Of a DNA stretch of 64,000 nucleotides, positions 61,165-64,000 are shown piece after piece. The stretch comes from an uncultured Draconibacterium sp. (GTDB lineage: Bacteria; Bacteroidota; Bacteroidia; Bacteroidales; Prolixibacteraceae). Under the pieces are notes generated by a model. The model was not told the origin of the DNA. It did not search any database and saw only the letters and a program-made list of their open reading frames with translations. How positions within the stretch are numbered: position 1 is the first letter of the stretch; every line of letters starts with the position of its first letter. Where the stretch lies: assembly GCF_963677575.1 (NCBI RefSeq), contig NZ_OY782038.1:5025501-5089500 (forward strand), read 5' to 3'. Both the position numbers and the translations under genes were made by a program.

Positions 61165-64000
61165 GCAGTAACATCGTTAATGGTAATGGTTTGTGTAACC
61201 AGGATTGAGTTATTACAATCATCGGTTACACTATAAGTTCTGGTTATTACTTCAGGACAGCTATTTCCATCAGAAACATCACTAATAAATGCCACAACCG
61301 GATTTGCAGTGCAGTTATCGGCCTCGTCAGTTACGACAGTAACATCCGGTGCGGGCACATCTGCAGCACATTCTACATTGATTGGCAGAGGGTTGCTGGC
61401 TGTCGGGTTGGTAATATCGTTAATGGTAATGGTTTGTGTTACCAGGATTGAGTTATTACAATCATCGGTTACACTATAAGTTCTGGTTATTACTTCTGGA
61501 CAGCTATTTCCATCAGAAACATCACTAACAAATGCCACAACCGGATTTGCAGTGCAGTTATCGGCCTCGTCAGTTACGACAGTAACATCCGGTGCGGGCA
61601 CATCTGCAGCACATTCTACATTGATTGGCAGAGGGTTGCTGGCTGTCGGGTTGGTAACATCGTTAATGGTAATGGTTTGTGTTACCAGGATTGAGTTATT
61701 ACAATCATCGGTTACACTATAAGTTCTGGTTATTACTTCAGGACAGCTATTTCCATCAGAAACATCACTAATAAATGCCACAACCGGATTTGCAGTGCAG
61801 TTATCGGCCTCGTCAGTTACGACAGTAACATCCGGTGCGGGCACATCTGCAGCACATTCTACATTGATTGGCAGAGGGTTGCTGGCTGTCGGGTTGGTAA
61901 TATCGTTAATGGTAATGGTTTGTGTAACCAGGATTGAGTTATTACAATCATCGGTTACACTATAAGTTCTGGTTATTACTTCAGGACAGCTATTTCCATC
62001 AGAAACATCACTAACAAATGCCACAACCGGATTTGCAGTGCAGTTATCGGCCTCGTCAGTTACGACAGTAACATCCGGTGCGGGCACATCTGCAGCACAT
62101 TCTACATTGATTGGCAGAGGGTTGCTGGCTGTCGGGTTGGTAATATCGTTAATGGTAATGGTTTGTGTTACCAGGATTGAGTTATTACAATCATCGGTTA
62201 CACTATAAGTTCTGGTTATTACTTCAGGACAGCTATTTCCATCAGAAACATCACTAACAAATGCCACAACCGGATTTGCAGTGCAGTTATCAGCCTCGTC
62301 AGTTACGACAGTAACATCCGGTGCGGGCACATCTGCAGCACATTCTACATTGATTGGCAGAGGGTTGCTGGCTGTCGGGTTGGTAATATCGTTAATGGTA
62401 ATGGTTTGTGTTACCAGGATTGAGTTATTACAATCATCGGTTACACTATAAGTTCTGGTTATTACTTCAGGACAGCTATTTCCATCAGAAACATCACTAA
62501 CAAATGCCACAACCGGATTTGCAGTGCAGTTATCGGCCTCGTCAGTTACGACAGTAACATCCGGTGCGGGCACATCTGCAGCACATTCTACATTGATTGG
62601 CAGAGGGTTGCTGGCTGTCGGGTTGGTAATATCGTTAATGGTAATGGTTTGTGTAACCAGGATTGAGTTATTACAATCATCGGTTACACTATAAGTTCTG
62701 GTTATTACTTCAGGACAGCTATTTCCATCAGAAACATCACTAACAAATGCCACAACCGGATTTGCAGTGCAGTTATCGGCCTCGTCAGTTACGACAGTAA
62801 CATCCGGTGCGGGCACATCTGCAGCACATTCTACATTGATTGGCAGAGGGTTGCTGGCTGTCGGGTTGGTAACATCGTTAATGGTAATGGTTTGTGTTAC
62901 CAGGATTGAGTTATTACAATCATCGGTTACACTATAAGTTCTGGTTATTACTTCAGGACAGCTATTTCCATCAGAAACATCACTAACAAATGCCACAACC
63001 GGATTTGCAGTGCAGTTATCGGCCTCGTCAGTTACGACAGTAACATCCGGTGCGGGCACATCTGCAGCACATTCTACATTGATTGGCAGAGGGTTGCTGG
63101 CTGTCGGGTTGGTAACATCGTTAATGGTAATGGTTTGTGTTACCAGGATTGAGTTATTACAATCATCGGTTACACTATAAGTTCTGGTTATTACTTCAGG
63201 ACAGCTATTTCCATCAGAAACATCACTAACAAATGCCACAACCGGATTTGCAGTGCAGTTATCGGCCTCGTCAGTTACGACAGTAACATCCGGTGCGGGC
63301 ACATCTGCAGCACATTCTACATTGATTGGCAGAGGGTTGCTGGCTGTCGGGTTGGTAATATCGTTAATGGTAATGGTTTGTGTTACCAGGATTGAGTTAT
63401 TACAATCATCGGTTACACTATAAGTTCTGGTTATTACTTCAGGACAACTATTTCCATCAGAAACATCACTAACAAATGCCACAACCGGATTTGCAGTGCA
63501 GTTATCGGCCTCGTCAGTTACGACAGTAACATCCGGTGCGGGCACATCTGCAGCACATTCTACATTGATTGGCAGAGGGTTGCTGGCTGTCGGGTTGGTA
63601 ATATCGTTAATGGTAATGGTTTGTGTTACCAGGATTGAGTTATTACAATCATCGGTTACACTATAAGTTCTGGTTATTACTTCTGGACAGCTATTTCCAT
63701 CAGAAACATCACTAACAAATGCCACAACCGGATTTGCAGTGCAGTTATCGGCCTCGTCAGTTACGACAGTAACATCCGGTGCGGGCACATCTGCAGCACA
63801 TTCTACATTGATTGGCAGAGGGTTGCTGGCTGTCGGGTTGGTAACATCGTTAATGGTAATGGTTTGTGTTACCAGGATTGAGTTATTACAATCATCGGTT
63901 ACACTATAAGTTCTGGTTATTACTTCAGGACAGCTATTTCCATCAGAAACATCACTAATAAATGCCACAACCGGATTTGCAGTGCAGTTATCGGCCTCGT
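58545..64000 (-). CDS. second giant repeat adhesin, 5' part outside window
   Basis: At least 1818 codons, open through the right edge (the frame continues EADNCTANPVV upstream of 63968; no true start is in view). The visible N-terminal part is an array of 81-residue HYR-like repeats (NPTASNPLPINVECAADVPA, DVSDGNSCPEVITRTYSVTD). One TAEITAECDAVVEAV repeat, a PEDVVVSIDADDPD HYR repeat, the Cna-B-like module, calcium type-3 repeats and the gliding C-terminal domain follow; these are nearly identical to adhesin 1. It is a type IX cargo with its own PorP/SprF gene 18 bases downstream. The swapped array suggests a different length or binding property. Confidence 0.93.
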   Translation of the reverse strand, partial: EADNCTANPVVAFISDVSDGNSCPEVITRTYSVTDDCNNSILVTQTITINDVTNPTASNPLPINVECAADVPAPDVTVVTDEADNCTANPVVAFVSDVSDGNSCPEVITRTYSVTDDCNNSILVTQTITINDITNPTASNPLPINVECAADVPAPDVTVVTDEADNCTANPVVAFVSDVSDGNSCPEVITRTYSVTDDCNNSILVTQTITINDITNPTASNPLPINVECAADVPAPDVTVVTDEADNCTANPVVAFVSDVSDGNSCPEVITRTYSVTDDCNNSILVTQTITINDVTNPTASNPLPINVECAADVPAPDVTVVTDEADNCTANPVVAFVSDVSDGNSCPEVITRTYSVTDDCNNSILVTQTITINDVTNPTASNPLPINVECAADVPAPDVTVVTDEADNCTANPVVAFVSDVSDGNSCPEVITRTYSVTDDCNNSILVTQTITINDITNPTASNPLPINVECAADVPAPDVTVVTDEADNCTANPVVAFVSDVSDGNSCPEVITRTYSVTDDCNNSILVTQTITINDITNPTASNPLPINVECAADVPAPDVTVVTDEADNCTANPVVAFVSDVSDGNSCPEVITRTYSVTDDCNNSILVTQTITINDITNPTASNPLPINVECAADVPAPDVTVVTDEADNCTANPVVAFVSDVSDGNSCPEVITRTYSVTDDCNNSILVTQTITINDITNPTASNPLPINVECAADVPAPDVTVVTDEADNCTANPVVAFISDVSDGNSCPEVITRTYSVTDDCNNSILVTQTITINDVTNPTASNPLPINVECAADVPAPDVTVVTDEADNCTANPVVAFVSDVSDGNSCPEVITRTYSVTDDCNNSILVTQTITINDITNPTASNPLPINVECAADVPAPDVTVVTDEADNCTANPVVAFISDVSDGNSCPEVITRTYSVTDDCNNSILVTQTITINDVTAPTFNETLPTAEITAECDAVVEAVTLTAADNCDTDVPVVFTETRTDGDCANSYTLTRTWTATDDCDNETSFTQTVVVSDNTAPVIACPEDVVVSIDADDPDAIVQIPLPTVSDNCSDLTYSNDYNGTTDASDLYPIGVTTVTYTATDECGNVSSCSFTVTVLCEGQTRIDGIVYDTLTGAPLPNAVVTLIPQGQTSGDVIMQITNSAGEYYFTNMVPGDYLVQVQDANLSAQGYYPTESSLFFTTIADCEFQTRDFGYELSDLAVIGDFVWYDLNGNDVQDEWFDADNDDQVTLNVPDANGYVDFASWEWIDLNGDGSYSGPENEGELNKAGIYGSVTTPNIHVEGPNGFTEDIIVGLLGYWRTRPGNTEDTWGTYTASLVMDAFVQNYAQQLEATGLVKILPESKSTIVNKSGMSTNESAYAYCGGTSGSKSAELTAGNRVDLTLDFGIRCVEIEPFKANDDILTLIYCPGGTVSGDIDLFANDEGFTRENVSFNILTDLPEGVSVADGELLYVNEEANEAVITFTYSVCHTFNTENCDTAEVTIHVLLDTDCDGVPDIDDIDDDDDGILDIIEEENALDQTSLDSDGDGIVDRLDIDSDNDGIVDNIEWQSTIAEEGEYDYILPSGTDSNGDGWDDAYDPTSNGITYEPWDMDIDGTPDYLDTNTDNEGEDDSIEGWDEFPNDSIADVNYMGSDADGDGLDDAYDTYNTTTEGWTRGQNAIGSDAPLQDTDEDGVRDWRDAVDDRTPPQQFACGEPVIPNAFSPNQDGYNDYFKIMIYCTGDQGGSEERVLGDDFADARIEIFNRWGNLVYEQERYGNEDYWGDVDAWWDGTSMHDMQVGNDQLPTATYFYILYFNDGSKEPVTGFIFLNN
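61165..64000 (-). repeat. tandem 243-bp coding repeats of second adhesin
   Basis: Period 243 bases (for example AGGATTGAG at 61201, 61444 and 61687). About 11.7 units are visible and the array runs off the edge. Variation is light: ATC/GTC-type Ile-Val swaps in ITINDIT/ITINDVT and AFISD/AFVSD, plus GTAACC/GTTACC and TCAGGA/TCTGGA silent changes. The array is unrelated at DNA level to the 270-bp array of adhesin 1 but encodes the same HYR-like fold class. Confidence 0.93.

Overview
The window is bacterial DNA from a member of the Bacteroidota, probably a motile or marine Bacteroidales/Marinilabiliales-type organism. The reasons are the CTnDOT-style conjugation genes (ParA-type TraA, DUF3408, MobA/MobB/MobC, RteC), TAnnTTTG promoter boxes, a TonB receptor paired with a DUF4249 lipoprotein, a C10 protease, and PorP/SprF proteins paired with giant adhesins that carry type IX secretion (T9SS) C-terminal domains. 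No species can be named from the sequence alone.

Positions 1 to about 37,911 are one end of an integrative and conjugative element (ICE). From the left: a leftward tra start (traA, DUF3408 gene, a traD-like gene running off the edge); a hairpin-rich intergenic region that is the best oriT candidate; mobA-mobB-mobC; a convergent AbiE-type toxin-antitoxin pair with a palindromic operator; a cargo trio (two envelope proteins and a DUF3800 protein); DUF3945 protein and topoisomerase III with a clear terminator. Next is a long leftward cargo block (C10 protease, lipoproteins, DUF4249, TonB receptor, Crp/Fnr regulator, acetyltransferase, HAD phosphatase), then a TetR/alpha-oxoamine synthase pair, an excisionase-like HTH gene and an rteC split by a frameshift in an A9 run. 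A toxin island (about 28.4-34.7 kb) lies between two 133-bp direct repeats. It holds two exported transglutaminase-like paralogues, a small Rhs-core protein ending in a metzincin-like protease domain, two related candidate immunity lipoproteins, and two toxin fossils. Small ICE genes and a large serine recombinase follow. The recombinase reading frame ends inside, and antisense to, a tRNA-Arg(CCG) gene, which marks the likely ICE/chromosome boundary.

From about 37,912 to the right edge the DNA looks chromosomal: tRNA-Arg, a tightly packed operon (HD phosphohydrolase, YjbQ, BFD-like 2Fe-2S protein), and then two leftward units of giant adhesin plus PorP/SprF. The first adhesin is 5471 residues with a VWA head, 34 nearly identical 90-residue repeats (270 bp each), Ca-binding type-3 repeats and a gliding-motility/T9SS C-terminal domain. 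The second unit starts with a copy of the last 50 bases of the 2Fe-2S gene, which shows that the pair arose by tandem segmental duplication. Its adhesin keeps the same C-terminus but carries a different array of 81-residue repeats and runs off the right edge.

The most unusual parts are the toxin/immunity island with paired transglutaminase-like proteins, the adhesin array whose two linked SNPs record 9-unit and 6-unit block duplications, and the recombinase that borrows its C-terminus from a tRNA gene.
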